From: Hemicentrotus pulcherrimus
Lineage: Eukaryota; Echinodermata; Echinoidea; Camarodonta; Strongylocentrotidae
NCBI GenBank assembly: GCA_003118195.1
Contig: BEXV01001041.1
Location: 22,802 to 86,801, forward strand
Reading direction: 5' to 3'
Length of the DNA: 64,000 nucleotides
This document shows positions 8,759 through 19,770 of the stretch, in pieces. The notes beneath the pieces were generated by a model. It was not told the origin of the DNA, searched no databases, and saw nothing but the letters and a program-made list of their open reading frames with translations. Every line of letters begins with the position of its first letter. Position 1 is the stretch's first letter. The position numbers and the translations under genes are program-made.

Positions 8759-10197
8759 AGCTCATCCGGCCCGAATGGGCCCAATGATTACGTGGCGAGG
8801 CGTCCGTCGTCCGTCCGTCCGTCCTTCGTCTGTCGTCCGTCCAACATTTCAAAATGCTTCTTCTTCGCCATTTCTTACCCAATTTTAATTCCATTTGCTT
8901 TATATGGTAGCACTAGGTGGGGGATTCAAAACTTCTACACAGAATTTTGAACCTCATTAAATATGCTAATTTATGCGCATTTCTCAAAAATCACAAAAAA
9001 ATGCTTCTCCTTCCTAATTTATTGACCGATTTTGATTTTTTTTTCCCATCTGAAAGACTTTCACAAGGTTCATTGAACTCCAACATAGAATTTTAAAATT
9101 TTGTCTAGAAAATTAGTTATGCTAATTTATGCAAATTTAACAAAAATCACACAAATGGCTTCTTTTTCCTCATTTATTGACTGATTTTGATTTTTTTTGT
9201 TCCATCTGAAAGACTTTCATAAGGTTCATTGAACTTCTACACAGAATTATGAAATTTTGTCTACAAAATTAGTTATGCTAATTTATGTGATATTTATTCA
9301 AAAATCACAAAAATTGCTTCTTCTTCGTCATTTATTGTCCAATTTTGATTTTTTTCTGAAAGACTTTCACAAGGTTCATTGAACTCCTACATAGAATTTT
9401 AAAATTTTGTCTAGAAAATTAGTTATGCTAATTTATGCAAATTTAACAAAAATCACACAAATGGCTTCTTTTTCCTCATTTATTGACTGATTTTGATTTT
9501 TTTTGTTCCATCTGAAAGACTTTCATAAGGTTCATTGAACTTCTACACAGAATTATGAAATTTTGTCTACAAAATTAGTTATGCTAATTTATGTGATATT
9601 TATTCAAAAATCACAAAAATTGCTTCTTCTTCGTCATTTATTCTCCGATTTTGATTTTTTTTTCCCATCTGAAAGACTTTCACAAGGTTCATTGAACTAC
9701 AACATAGAATTTTAAAATTTTGTCTAGAAAATTATTTATGCTAATTTATGCGAATTTCAAAAAAAATCACAAAAATGCCTTCTTTTTCCTCACTGATTTT
9801 GATTTTTTGGTTTCATCTGAAAGACTTTCGTGAGCTTCATTAAACTTCTCAGAATTTAAAAAATTTTGTATAGAAAATAATTTATGCTAATTATGCAAAT
9901 TTATTAAAACTCATTCGCGACAATTAACCACATTATGTGGTTTGCCGTATCAACAAAAAAACTAGAACAGCTGGTGATCTCAGAGTTCGTCAGACTCTTC
10001 ATGTCACTGTCTCCTTCCAAAACCACATTTAGCCAGATTTGCAATAGGCACTTCATCATCTGTACATGCATGTAACCAATACATACATACATGTACATTT
10101 CATCAATTGCAATGTACATGTATACTCTGTTCAAAGTACAAATTGCGTGAATTTCTTTGATGGATGCCGGATGAGCGCCACATCATTGATGTGCTAG
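8759..10197 (+). mobile_element. Non-autonomous Helentron-like element with internal tandem repeats
   Basis: The 5' end GCTCATCCGGC (8760-8770) recurs inverted, not at the 3' terminus but just inside it: GCCGGATGAGC at 10166-10176. A short hairpin follows (CACATC-ATT-GATGTG, 10179-10193) and then CTAG at 10194-10197. Asymmetric terminal inverted repeats, a 3' hairpin and no target-site duplication are the structural definition of Helentron-type Helitron-like elements. Comparison with the empty site in the 57-kb copy places the insertion between T residues, as expected. Internally it has a GTCC microsatellite (~8808-8850) and then about 155-bp core repeats (8855-9903), the layout described for pearl/CvE-type elements of bivalves. 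No Rep-helicase frame is present, so it depends on another copy. Confidence 0.7.
8855..9903 (+). repeat. Seven tandem ~147-159-bp core repeats of the Helentron-like element
   Basis: Units start at 8855, 9002, 9156, 9315, 9462, 9621 and 9776, each with TGCTTCTT or TGGCTTC. Later landmarks in the unit are CATCTGAAAGACTTTC, AGGTTCATTGAAC and ATGCTAATTTATG. Units 3 (9156-9314) and 5 (9462-9620) read as identical over 159 bp, and the units preceding each are nearly so, giving a 306-bp higher-order period. The outer units are more diverged and the last is truncated. Confidence 0.9.
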
Positions 10198-10323
10198 TAT
10201 AACTTTAGAGTTGATTTCGACCGAGACAACGATCACTGAATAATATAGGATCGCATATGCTTCGAATATGTTCATTTGAACCAAATTCATGACCCTATAC
10301 CAAAACTTTGTATTACCTTTAAA

Positions 10324-11792
10324 GGACCTTATAATATGCTATTATTATGCTGTCCATAAGATATTTTGAATCTGAGAGATACGATGCAGGAAGCACTTGG
10401 GGGAAAAATAGTAATTAAGGATATTTTTTAATACGGGAAGTTGTCCATGACCTTGTCAAAATCAACTGACCAAATAGCCATTTTGAGATTTGCATTAAAT
10501 ATATTATGTACATGTAATGTTATATTTTCAACATTATTAAAAGTCCAATTTCTTTCAAATTGTCATCATCCTGTAAACTCTTATTTTATACAAATGAACT
10601 GGTTACAAAGGTTGGATTACCCTGATGAAGTTCCTGGGTTGAATAGAATGCACATTACTGTACACGAGAATTCATCATACTTACTTTTGGACAATATTGG
10701 CATCATCCATTTAGAAACTCACTTTAAGTACATGTATGATAGGCTTAATTATTTTTTTTGTCCTTCCCCGTTCCCTTTATTTTAAATATGTAATTGATAT
10801 TAAGGGACAGGTTTCGATACAGTGCGGTTACTTTGGTAGTCATAACTCATAACTGTTCCACACTTAAGTCAACACTTTGCTTTATAAGTAGAAAAGGGAC
10901 TTACTCATTCATCTTAGACTATAGGCTAAGTATTGAAATATATTTGAACTTAACCAACATGCAAATTTATCCAAAGTTAACCAGTGCACAATGCCATTCA
11001 TATGCAACTATTTGAACCAGCAACTACATCAGCAATATCCCAATATCTCTATCAGCTTGCAAATACAAAGTTAACCAGCAACATGTGCACAATGTCATTC
11101 AATGCTATTGAAATATTGAAATGTTAGAGCTCCCTCTATAATATAGTAAAGAATAGATTAGTCTACTCGTGGGAAAACCCATCGCCTGAGTGAGCCAAGT
11201 TCAATGAGCAGTGATAATGAAAATGATCTGGAAGTCTCTTGATCTTGAGTGTATCTATTTCAAACTTTAATGAATATACATGTATGTAGTTTTGGTTTTC
11301 ATCTCATTTGATTGACACTAATGGAAACCCATTACAGCTTTTGTTATTTGAATTTAGGATTTATGTATGATTCAAGGTAAAGTGAAATACTTATTATTAT
11401 TTCTTTGAATTGCAACCAAACTTGAGGTTAGATTTCAAATAAAAATAAAAATACATACAGATAACAATGGTAGAAATAATGTACACAACACACAGTCAAA
11501 GAAACTATCAAGTCTGATACATTTGAATAAAAATGTGCTTAATCAAATTATACATACCGGTATTATAAAATGCATTAAAGTAAGCTCATGAGTTAAATAT
11601 GACTTAATGTGCAGTTGAAACAAAAATGGTATGTCAAATTAAACAGAAGGAAAATAAAGCATTTTGTCAGAGTAAAAACTGTTGGCATCCACAAAGGAGG
11701 AGCACATTTTAGACATCACAAAAATTGTGGGGGAAAACCCATATGACTGGAAAGCCAACTACCGTACATAATTTATTGATTATGAACTTCTA

Positions 11793-11794
<2 letters not shown>
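10324..11794. other. AT-rich stretch, nothing recognised
   Basis: The longest open frames (10441-10785 and 10794-11015, plus) are AT-driven and resemble no protein I know. No splice-framed exon or element ends are evident. Confidence 0.45.

Positions 11795-11826
<32 letters not shown>
11795..11826. repeat. (GT)n microsatellite
   Basis: Sixteen uninterrupted GT dinucleotides. Confidence 0.95.
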
Positions 11827-11829
<3 letters not shown>

Positions 11830-13172
11830 GTATGTTCACGATTCATACATGTAGTTCTGTTGTCAAAGTAATTTTCTTTGGTATCCTATATATGGAACAT
11901 TGTGTAGTTTTTTTTTTTGTCAACATTTTTCATTCATTTTTGGCCAAAAAGTGACCGAAAAGGGCCATCAGGGCACATTTTAATAGATAAAACACATCAA
12001 CCTCCCTTTGCTGATGATAATGATTGGAAATTTGACCCAGATCCAAAGTGACCATACGGTAAATACATTTTTTTGCCAAATTCACAAAAATGTTGTGAGT
12101 AGCATCACTCTGATATTCTTGGAATCAGTGTTAATTTTTTACACCATAAGCTATTCAAAACTTCCCCACCCAAATTCTGATTAAATCCCTTAAATCTCAC
12201 AACAATGTCACCGCTAATTTTTTGGTTGACTTTTTCCCAGGATGCATCACATGAAATTGACTACCGGTAAAAACAGGCGTCCCTAGTTGTCACTGTGGAT
12301 TGTGAATCCACCGTATTAGATGTTAGTTTAATAGTGGTCACTGGTCAATGAAAAGTCAGACTATTATTAAATTACCTTCTTTTCAGTCCTGAGACTATTA
12401 CTGTAACTAGGACAGACCCCTCCCATAACAATTTTATCTATAGGAAAATCCCATTTTTTGCAGTTATTGGAAGAAAAATAATGGCCAGTGATGTCGAACA
12501 GTGAGAACTTGTGCTTCTGGTATTATACTACCCTGTGTAAAGACAAACCTTATTGGCACAAAAAAAGCCACAAGCCATCACCTTCTTTTCTCACCATGTG
12601 TACAGTCGTGTGGTTCACATGCCATTGCCATCCAAACACGGAGTCAGTCAAACAAGTATTAAAAGTCTCAACTAATGTCCTAGGTTTTCAGTGTAGGTGC
12701 TAGACCCACAAGGTCCTGAAACAAAGAACTAGACAAGTCAACAGGGACCAGTCTCAATGCCAACATGACACCATGACATGGCTTGATTCAACATGGTCTG
12801 AAGAGGGACCAGGTTCTTAACAATAACTGTGTTGCATGATAGACACACACTCCACCCCTATACTTTCAATACAAATATAGATGAATAAAGAACTATGTAC
12901 ATAACAAACAACCCATCAATCAGATTCTGAAGAAATCTACACATCTGCGTTACACTGATATTTGTATTTTGGAGAAAGACACCTTTTGGTACTGCAAGGA
13001 TTTTCTTCTCCTTGTTTTCCTTCCTGATGTTTGTCCTTTCCACAAATGCAAAAAAAGTAGTTCTTAATGTAATACCTTGACAGAGATCCTTGTAATAATA
13101 GTATTGATTAATTGACAAGGTTTATTTTACATACTATTAAAGTTAGGTTAAAGTGTATACAATTCGTCGCCG
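11827..13172. other. AT-rich stretch, nothing coding recognised
   Basis: A small perfect hairpin GTGGATT-GTG-AATCCAC lies at ~12295. No supported exon on either strand. Confidence 0.45.
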
Positions 13173-13412
13173 TTTTCACGAACCGGCACAGCCCAACGCG
13201 CAACGAAATAAGTACATTCTGAGAAAAACGCGTTTTAAGTTTAGCCCGTTTTTAATTCGCCAGAAACATGCCTTATGTCAAATTTTATATCACAAAATAC
13301 ATATCAATGGAAGGAAAATATTCTGTATTTTCTATACATTCCATTTGTTAAGCATAATGACAATTACTATTAATATTACGAAGCTTTGGACTCTCGTGCC
13401 GGTTCGTGAAAA
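13173..13412. mobile_element. Short inverted-repeat element ending at the assembly gap
   Basis: TTTTCACGAACCGGCAC at 13173-13189 and its exact reverse complement at 13396-13412 bound 240 bp that is AT-rich inside and GC-richer at its left end. The right end lies four bases from the gap, so the right flank and any target-site duplication cannot be read. A solo foldback MITE is likely. Confidence 0.6.
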
Positions 13413-13416
13413 TATT

Positions 13417-13735
13417 NNNNNNNNNNNNNNNNNNNNNNNNNNNNNNNNNNNNNNNNNNNNNNNNNNNNNNNNNNNNNNNNNNNNNNNNNNNNNNNNNNNN
13501 NNNNNNNNNNNNNNNNNNNNNNNNNNNNNNNNNNNNNNNNNNNNNNNNNNNNNNNNNNNNNNNNNNNNNNNNNNNNNNNNNNNNNNNNNNNNNNNNNNNN
13601 NNNNNNNNNNNNNNNNNNNNNNNNNNNNNNNNNNNNNNNNNNNNNNNNNNNNNNNNNNNNNNNNNNNNNNNNNNNNNNNNNNNNNNNNNNNNNNNNNNNN
13701 NNNNNNNNNNNNNNNNNNNNNNNNNNNNNNNNNNN
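13417..13735. other. Assembly gap (319 N) followed by poly-G
   Basis: Unsequenced bases, followed at 13736-13746 by eleven G. Open frames drawn across the gap are artefacts. The palindrome on one side and the G run on the other probably explain the failure to assemble. Confidence 0.98.
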
Positions 13736-13949
13736 GGGGGGGGGGGTGATAGTGATAGCATGTTACAATATATTTGACTTCCATATCTTGGTACATGTGG
13801 TAAGGTATAGTTTCTTTTATAAAAGGTTGGAAATTTAACTAAATGCCAGTGATCACTGTTCCACTACTTGCCTCTTAATTTGTTTCTCTCCTATCGATTG
13901 ACCGCTAAATGTTTAATACACAAGTAGAATGGTTTCCACTTGAGACTAC

Positions 13950-14200
13950 AATAGACATGCAGTTTCCCTCATCATTACAATTCTTTGTATACATGGAAAC
14001 CTGAAGAATCGACTTGCCCCCCCCCCCATGCCGCTAGACAATAAACCTTGCCATAAACTTGTCCCTGACCCATATGCTGCAATGGAGCATTCCCCCGGCA
14101 ACCATGATGCCCATTGTTTAGTTGACATAGCAACAGCCAGGCAGTAGCATAGTCAGAAGTTGGTAATCCTTTGTTTCTTTGTTTCTTTGTTTCTACCAAT
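13950..14200. promoter_or_regulatory. GC-richer island with RFX X-box-like site
   Basis: A GC-richer patch inside AT-rich DNA. It contains GTTGACATAGCAAC (14121-14134), close to the RFX X-box consensus, CCCGGCAACCATGATG (~14094) with another half-site, and a CATTGTTT Sox-like word. A run of eleven C at ~14017 disturbs it. A cis-regulatory role is inference. Confidence 0.25.
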
Positions 14201-14321
14201 TAGCTTCTTGTGCACGAGTTGAATTATCATCACTTTTATAACAATGTTGGAGGTCAACAATAAGCTATCGTCCTTGACTAAACGTGATATGATATTTGTA
14301 TGTGTCAAAGATAAATTGAGT

Positions 14322-14515
14322 TACAGTCAAACCTGTCTATAGCGACCACCCAAGGGAAACACAAAAAGTGGCCTTTGTAGACAGGTGGTCTTTGTAGACA
14401 GGTTCTTTTTGTACATGATTCATTGAGAAACCATTTTCAAGGGAAACAGCAAATGTGGCCTTTGTAGACAGGTGGTCTTTGTAGACAGGTGGTCACTAAA
14501 GCAGGTTTGACTGTA
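14322..14515. mobile_element. 194-bp MITE with TACAGTCAAACCTG termini
   Basis: TACAGTCAAACCTG at 14322-14335 is exactly mirrored at 14502-14515. The similarity continues inwards (TAGCGACCACC against TAGTGACCACC), giving ~29-bp terminal inverted repeats. Internal direct repeats of GTGGCCTTTGTAGACAGGTG fill most of the element. TA at both ends would fit a TA target duplication as in Tc1/mariner-type elements. A decayed relative lies at ~44045-44155. Confidence 0.75.
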
Positions 14516-15839
14516 TTAACTTATTGATTTCTGACATTTATATAGGGCAGCACATTTTCACCAATAAGGGTAATCCTGTTTGGCGATGACAAAATAAATG
14601 CAATAAAAGTCAATCATGAATATATTAAAACTCAAAACAGTAACAGAACAAAATGAGTACCGGTATATAGTTTAAGTAATAAACATGTACACAAATTCTT
14701 TGGTATCCTTTTAATAATTGTGGACATTTTCAACAAAATACTGTTCCATATGGTATTGATGGTAATCTGCTTTTAAATCGGACGAAATATAATCATTACT
14801 TTTCAGACATTTTTATTTTGTTAGGAAAATTTCTGAAGCTCATAAACGAAGTAAAAAGACAAATTTGGCAACGTAAATTCAAACTTGAGATTGGAGTTTT
14901 ATATATACATATTCACATAGCATATATTACAAGATTGAAATCTTTTTAATAAACATTGACTGGAATTAATACATGTACAGTGTACAAGCTAAATACTAAT
15001 GAACATATCGATATCTTTCATACTGTTAAGGAATGATGTCATTCATTCATTCAATTTGAAAAAGTATTTTGTTATATAATCTAAATCAAAGGGGAGGCAT
15101 CAACCTGACAAGAAATTGAGTAAAAAGAAATATAAACTTAAATTTGAGAATTTAGTTCAATAGCGCCTAGAGCAAGTCTCAATAGAGCATATCACATACA
15201 GTAAAGCATTTGCTCTATTTGCTTTTTTTCATTTTTTGTTGTTGTGTATTTCCTCCTCTGGTTCTCACCTTTATTTCGACAGGGAACAAAAGTTGCAAAT
15301 TGGAACATGTTGAATTTGTATTTAATAGTTCTCTGTGAAGACAGTTTTTATTCGTTAGTTTGTGAACCAACACTTCTTTTGTACTACAGTGTCAAAGAAA
15401 ATTAAAGAAAGCAAAACAGAACAGAACCAGACAAAGCTTATTTTTGTTAACTTCTCATCTCTAGTCATTTATTTTCTCAGGCTCTGTGTGTGTGTCTTTG
15501 TCATGGTCGCCACCAACTTGCTGCTTGCTTTTGAGAAATATCAATTTTGATGTTATTGTTCACGCTTTGTGCGTCATGATATTTTGATTTGTTGTAGAGA
15601 TTCTTTTCACAATTGAAGAGCAAAAAGTCATGAAAAATGAGCAGATAGTCACAGTCTATTCCATTCAGTGTAAAGTATATTTGTTATGCTTCATTTGTAT
15701 TATGTTTGATGAATCTTATCAAATCAAATCAATTTAGAACATTTTGGTAGGTGAAAGGTGCTATTGATTTGAAGAACCAAGGGATTTTACACTGTGTTCT
15801 GTTCAGACTGCCAAAATACTTGTAACTATACAAGAGTCA
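14516..15839. other. AT-rich stretch; one LINE-like tail
   Basis: Bases 15660-15735 end in an AAATC pentamer tail (15717-15733) of the kind seen on L2/CR1 LINEs. Nothing else was recognised; the frame 15362-15550 looks like chance. Confidence 0.4.
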
Positions 15840-16244
15840 TATAGAGTACAGAAGCTGTGACGTCATAAAAATCTATTTTTAGAATTTATCAATTTTTTCT
15901 TCATTTTCCGAAAGAGCATCAAAAATAATGTCCAAATGTTGAAAACCGATTTAATATGTTAAGTATTGGCTGAGATATAAGCATCTGAATAAATATATGT
16001 ACTATGGGAACTCAGTGTTATACATGTATGCTCTGGCTCCTAATGGTTAGGACCCAGAGCATATAACACTAAGTTCCCATAGGCAATCTTTTTATTCAGA
16101 TGGTCATATCTCAGCCAATACTTGACCTATTCGATTGGTTTTCGGCATTTGGACATTATTTTCGGTACTCTTTCGGAAATGAAGACAAAAATTGAGAAAA
16201 TCCCAAAATAGATTTTTGATGACGTCACACTTCACCACTCTATA
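15840..16244. mobile_element. 405-bp foldback (near-complete palindrome)
   Basis: Bases 15840-16043 pair with 16047-16244 with mismatches and small indels around a three-base centre. Landmarks: TGACGTCAT/ATGACGTCA near the ends, CCGAAAGAG/CTTTCGG, CATTATTTT, TCAGCCAATACTT and ATGGGAACT/AGTTCCCAT, and at the centre CTCTGGCTCCTAA/TTAGGACCCAGAG. Outer ends TATAGAGT..GAAG match. No coding frame. Transcribed, it would form a long hairpin. Confidence 0.85.
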
Positions 16245-18235
16245 GCCATGGGAAAAGAAATTCCTTTTTGCCTAGTCTAAATGTATAGCAAAACGCCTGT
16301 TTTAGTATCGTTTCAAACATAACTCATTAAAGACTCAGCATCCCCTTCCAGTCTGAACGTTGTATCACATAATAATTGTATAACTGGGCGGGGCTTATCA
16401 TGAGCCTGCACTGATGATTGGCCAGCTATCCCGTCACATTACGGTCAAACACTTATCCTCAAAGCTAGTTTCTTTACACACTGTTTTATCTAATTCTGTA
16501 ACCTTTTATCGCGATATGAATATTATGTACACACATGTACAGTACATGTTTCTTTATACAATTTTTATCAATTTTTTCAATGTTTTAAAGTTCGAACAGG
16601 CCATGAGGTATACATGTATTAGACTGATTGTAAAGTTGTCCTGATTGTGTTGTTTCAACCATCTCCATGTTTTGACTACATTTATGTCCTTCAGAAATGT
16701 ACATGCAGTGTTCACCTACTTGTTGTATGACAGTTGGAACCCAACACCTATAATGTTCCCAGGCTTTAAGTGTTAATCATTTGAATTCAAAATAAAATGT
16801 AGACAATTAAGTGCTATCTAGGAAATTATTTGAAACTGAACACTGGTTTCACTTTGGACAGACCTTTGCACCTCGAGGAATAAATCAGGAGAGTAATAAA
16901 ACAAGAGAGTAATAAAACAGGGAAAATTAGAAATCTGCTCCTCCCAAATAACAACAACAACAACAAACAATAACACAAAACAGATTTCAAGAAAATATTT
17001 CAAACTGATTCAACTGTGGAGACTGCATGGATAGACCTCCCCTCACCACCAATATACTGTATTCAATAGGAGTAAAGCAAGTGTAAAGCACCAGCATGGT
17101 GATTGGCTGGCTAGCGAATAGACCGCCAGCTATTAGAAGCAAAAACAAAAATCAAACAAAAATGATAATAAGTCTTCAATTGTGTCAACTTTAGTTGTAT
17201 GATTGTAATGAAGAGTTAAGGTTCTGAATTTTTACAATGAATCATTTTGTTGAAACAATGCCCAGAGCAAGTACTTAGCCTAGGCAGGTGCAACTATTTA
17301 CTTAAAAAAAAATGTTTTCTTTGCTGTAGAAAGATATGTATTTTGACCCCAGATAATAATTATTTCCCCAGATAATCATTATTTTCAACATCTAAAATCT
17401 TATCATCAAGAGCTATGTAAAGAAATACAGATGACATTGATATATAATGTATGTTTCAAGTGTGATGGTGGTAACCCCTTTAACCCCCCCCCCTCCAAAC
17501 TAAGAACTTTAGACCCACCTTATTTTTAAGGTATTCCTTGCAGTCAATTTGCATTCTGAAAGACATTATTACAAAGTAATGTTGAATAACTGAAAAGAAT
17601 CGTCAGCTATGTTTTACTTCTGCTAATTTGGATAGTTGTTATTGAATGAGAATCAATATCAGCATAGGCTTAGTGTTTGTTCCATACCCCTGGTGAACTT
17701 TATTTGATGTTAACAGCAAATATATTATGTGTCCTACAGAGAATAGTGTCACAGATTTGTATAAATAAACCAGTGCCATTTTTAGAAGAAGTGCCAATAT
17801 TTTACAAGGCATGTTTATATGTATATTCTCAAATTACCCAATTGGGAGTGACCTTGGGCTATACAGTATTATACAAATCATTCATAAAACTGACATATCA
17901 AATACTTGTGCTTTAAGTCTTTGTATGTTTTCCTCTGAGCACAATGGTCTATACATGTAGCTATTGTTTTTGTCTTGAGGTCAAAGATGGTGTCTGTCCC
18001 ATGAAATTGCTCTTATTGAAGTCCCTCTATTTTGCCCCTGGTGATGGGGTGATGGGGATGATGTTCATTAAATTGGTATCTTGTAAACAGGGGGTGTGTA
18101 AACATGGTGAACTATACCTGTAAGTAATTTGATTTGGGAAACTGGCAAAAGCAGCCCAGGAACAATGCCCCTGCATAAAATAACAACTCGGGGAACATAA
18201 AATTTTAGAATTTTATTTGTGAGAATTACTTTTGA
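16245..18235. other. AT-rich stretch, nothing recognised
   Basis: An (AAC)n tract lies at ~16950-16975 and a poly-C run at ~17485. No supported exon, element end or RNA gene was seen. Confidence 0.45.
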
Positions 18236-18556
18236 GTACCCATTTCATCTAATATCCAGTATCCACATCATTTAAGGATTATTATTATTTATAATTAAAT
18301 AATTATTGGACCTTATGGATAGTAGATGAAATGGTTATTAAACAAACAGGGAATTAGACTAACTGGTTATGAGACTAAATGAACAATAGACCAAATGGGT
18401 AGTAGACTTATTGGAGATCAGACTAAGTGGCTCTTAGCCTGAATGGTCAATAGACCAAACGATAAGAAGATGAAATGATTGTTAGACCATGTGGATAATA
18501 GACCAATTGGGCAGTAGACCAACTGGTTGTAGACCAAATGGCAATTCACCTCTGTA
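18236..18556. repeat. Inverted array of ~18-bp repeats (AGACCAAATGG family)
   Basis: Plus-oriented units (AGACCAAATGG-type, with TAGTAGAC or CAATAGAC linkers) run from 18307 to 18548 and end in AATTCACCTCTGTA. A shorter stretch of the same motif in the opposite orientation (ACCCATTTCATCTAATATCC) precedes it at 18236-18275. About a dozen degenerate units are visible. Confidence 0.6.
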
Positions 18557-19494
18557 AGGATAGAAATGAATTATTAATGTAGTATTGATTGAGGCTCATC
18601 ACATGCAGCATGGCACACTAGTCAACAGGGTCACCCACAAATATGACAAGACTCAACCCGAAGGACTGTATACTTGCAATTGAAGGAAGAACATCACCTG
18701 GAACCTAAAAACCCTGACTAAAGTGAATGAGATAAATGTAATTCACTAAAATCTGAATTGTCATTTTTTTGCAGTGCTCAATGTGTTATACTGCAGAAGC
18801 CAATCAGTTTTCGCATATATATTCTAACAGATGACAGGGACAGAAAATATTTGCCAACCAATAACACAAGACCATGAATAAACCATTACATTTTAATGTG
18901 CTTTCATTTAATGATATAGACATGGAACATAAAAAATTGGTTTGAGCATTTTGTAAAATCCCTGATTATCTTGTAAGTTTAACCATACTTTGTCGGTATA
19001 TACACAGTATGTACTTAATCTTATTTTTCATCTTAAATTTCAAATAATTTTGTATTTAATGACAAATGGGAATACATGACTTTGCAAAAAATAAATCATA
19101 TTTGGCATGTACAATATCTATTCAGCCTAATAATATTTAAACAAGATCAATAATGGTTGTACATTCCTCTCTAGATTTAATCCTTTAATTTTGTCATAAT
19201 CATTTCCTGTCACCAGCCAGCAGCTATATGAAATAGGATTCATTCAATTGGCGGTCTGCTAAAAGGGGATGAAGACAAAATGGCATTTAAACCGCCACTG
19301 CTATTGGCTGTCTGAACGAATCTCATCGTTTGAGTTGGGGATATATAGATAGACAGTGCTATGTGTGAGTGTATGAAGAATAGTTTTATTTGGTGTATAC
19401 ATATAAAAGAGATGTGTGTATGTGTGTGTGTGTGTGTTTGATTTGATGTGGGCTGTTGGTAAGGGAACTGTGCCTATGTCAATAGCGGGAAATA
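18557..19494. other. AT-rich stretch, nothing recognised
   Basis: A GT-rich tract lies at 19411-19438. No supported coding or element structure. Confidence 0.45.
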
Positions 19495-19770
19495 GCTAGG
19501 GGGATGTGTTACGTTGCGAGCCCACATTGGTCTGTCTTGTCTGGCGTGTTTGCGGTTTGTGATGACGTCACGGCATGCCAGTGTCTTTCTCTTCCTCAGA
19601 GCACATGTGATGCGGCACAATGGGAAACTGGGCGTGATTCGCCTCAAATGTCCCCCGTGGTCGTTGGTTCTTTATGAATGGGTAGGGTCAGTGGGGTGAC
19701 TTGTGAATGGAGGCTAGGCATGAGCCTAAAAGAGGTGTGGCCCCATCTTTACGTTGGTGGAGCTTGTTTG
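19495..19770. promoter_or_regulatory. GC-richer island with CRE, E-box and Runx-like words
   Basis: GC content rises sharply against the surroundings. The palindromic cAMP-response element TGACGTCA lies at 19563-19570. TGCGGTTT (Runx-like) lies just upstream and GCACATGTGA (E-box) ~40 bp downstream. Overlapping open frames give no recognisable protein. Enhancer or promoter function is inference from word content only. Confidence 0.3.

Larger units (their letters stand above)
8390..10323. mobile_element. Kolobok/T2-like MITE, split by a Helentron-like insertion
   Basis: The left terminus TTTAAAGGTA (8390-8399) is mirrored by TACCTTTAAA at 10314-10323. TTAA targets and TTAAAGG termini are the hallmark of the T2/Kolobok group. 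Without the insertion at 8759-10197 the element is ~495 bp. Its two halves align in order with the uninterrupted relative at 56717-57335: shared blocks are CACTTCTGCTTTCGAGAAAAA, GTAGCTGCGA, AATCTCAGAATGTGTAGTTGTG, TTTTATAGCTTAATTAATATCTTG, TTATTATTTACAATTT and, after the insertion, TAACTTTAGA and GAATATGTTCATTTGAACC. No transposase frame. Confidence 0.65.

Noticed and set aside
13153..13796. Four open frames of 120-200 codons across this interval
   Set aside because: They consist mostly of unknown residues because they run through the 319-bp gap.
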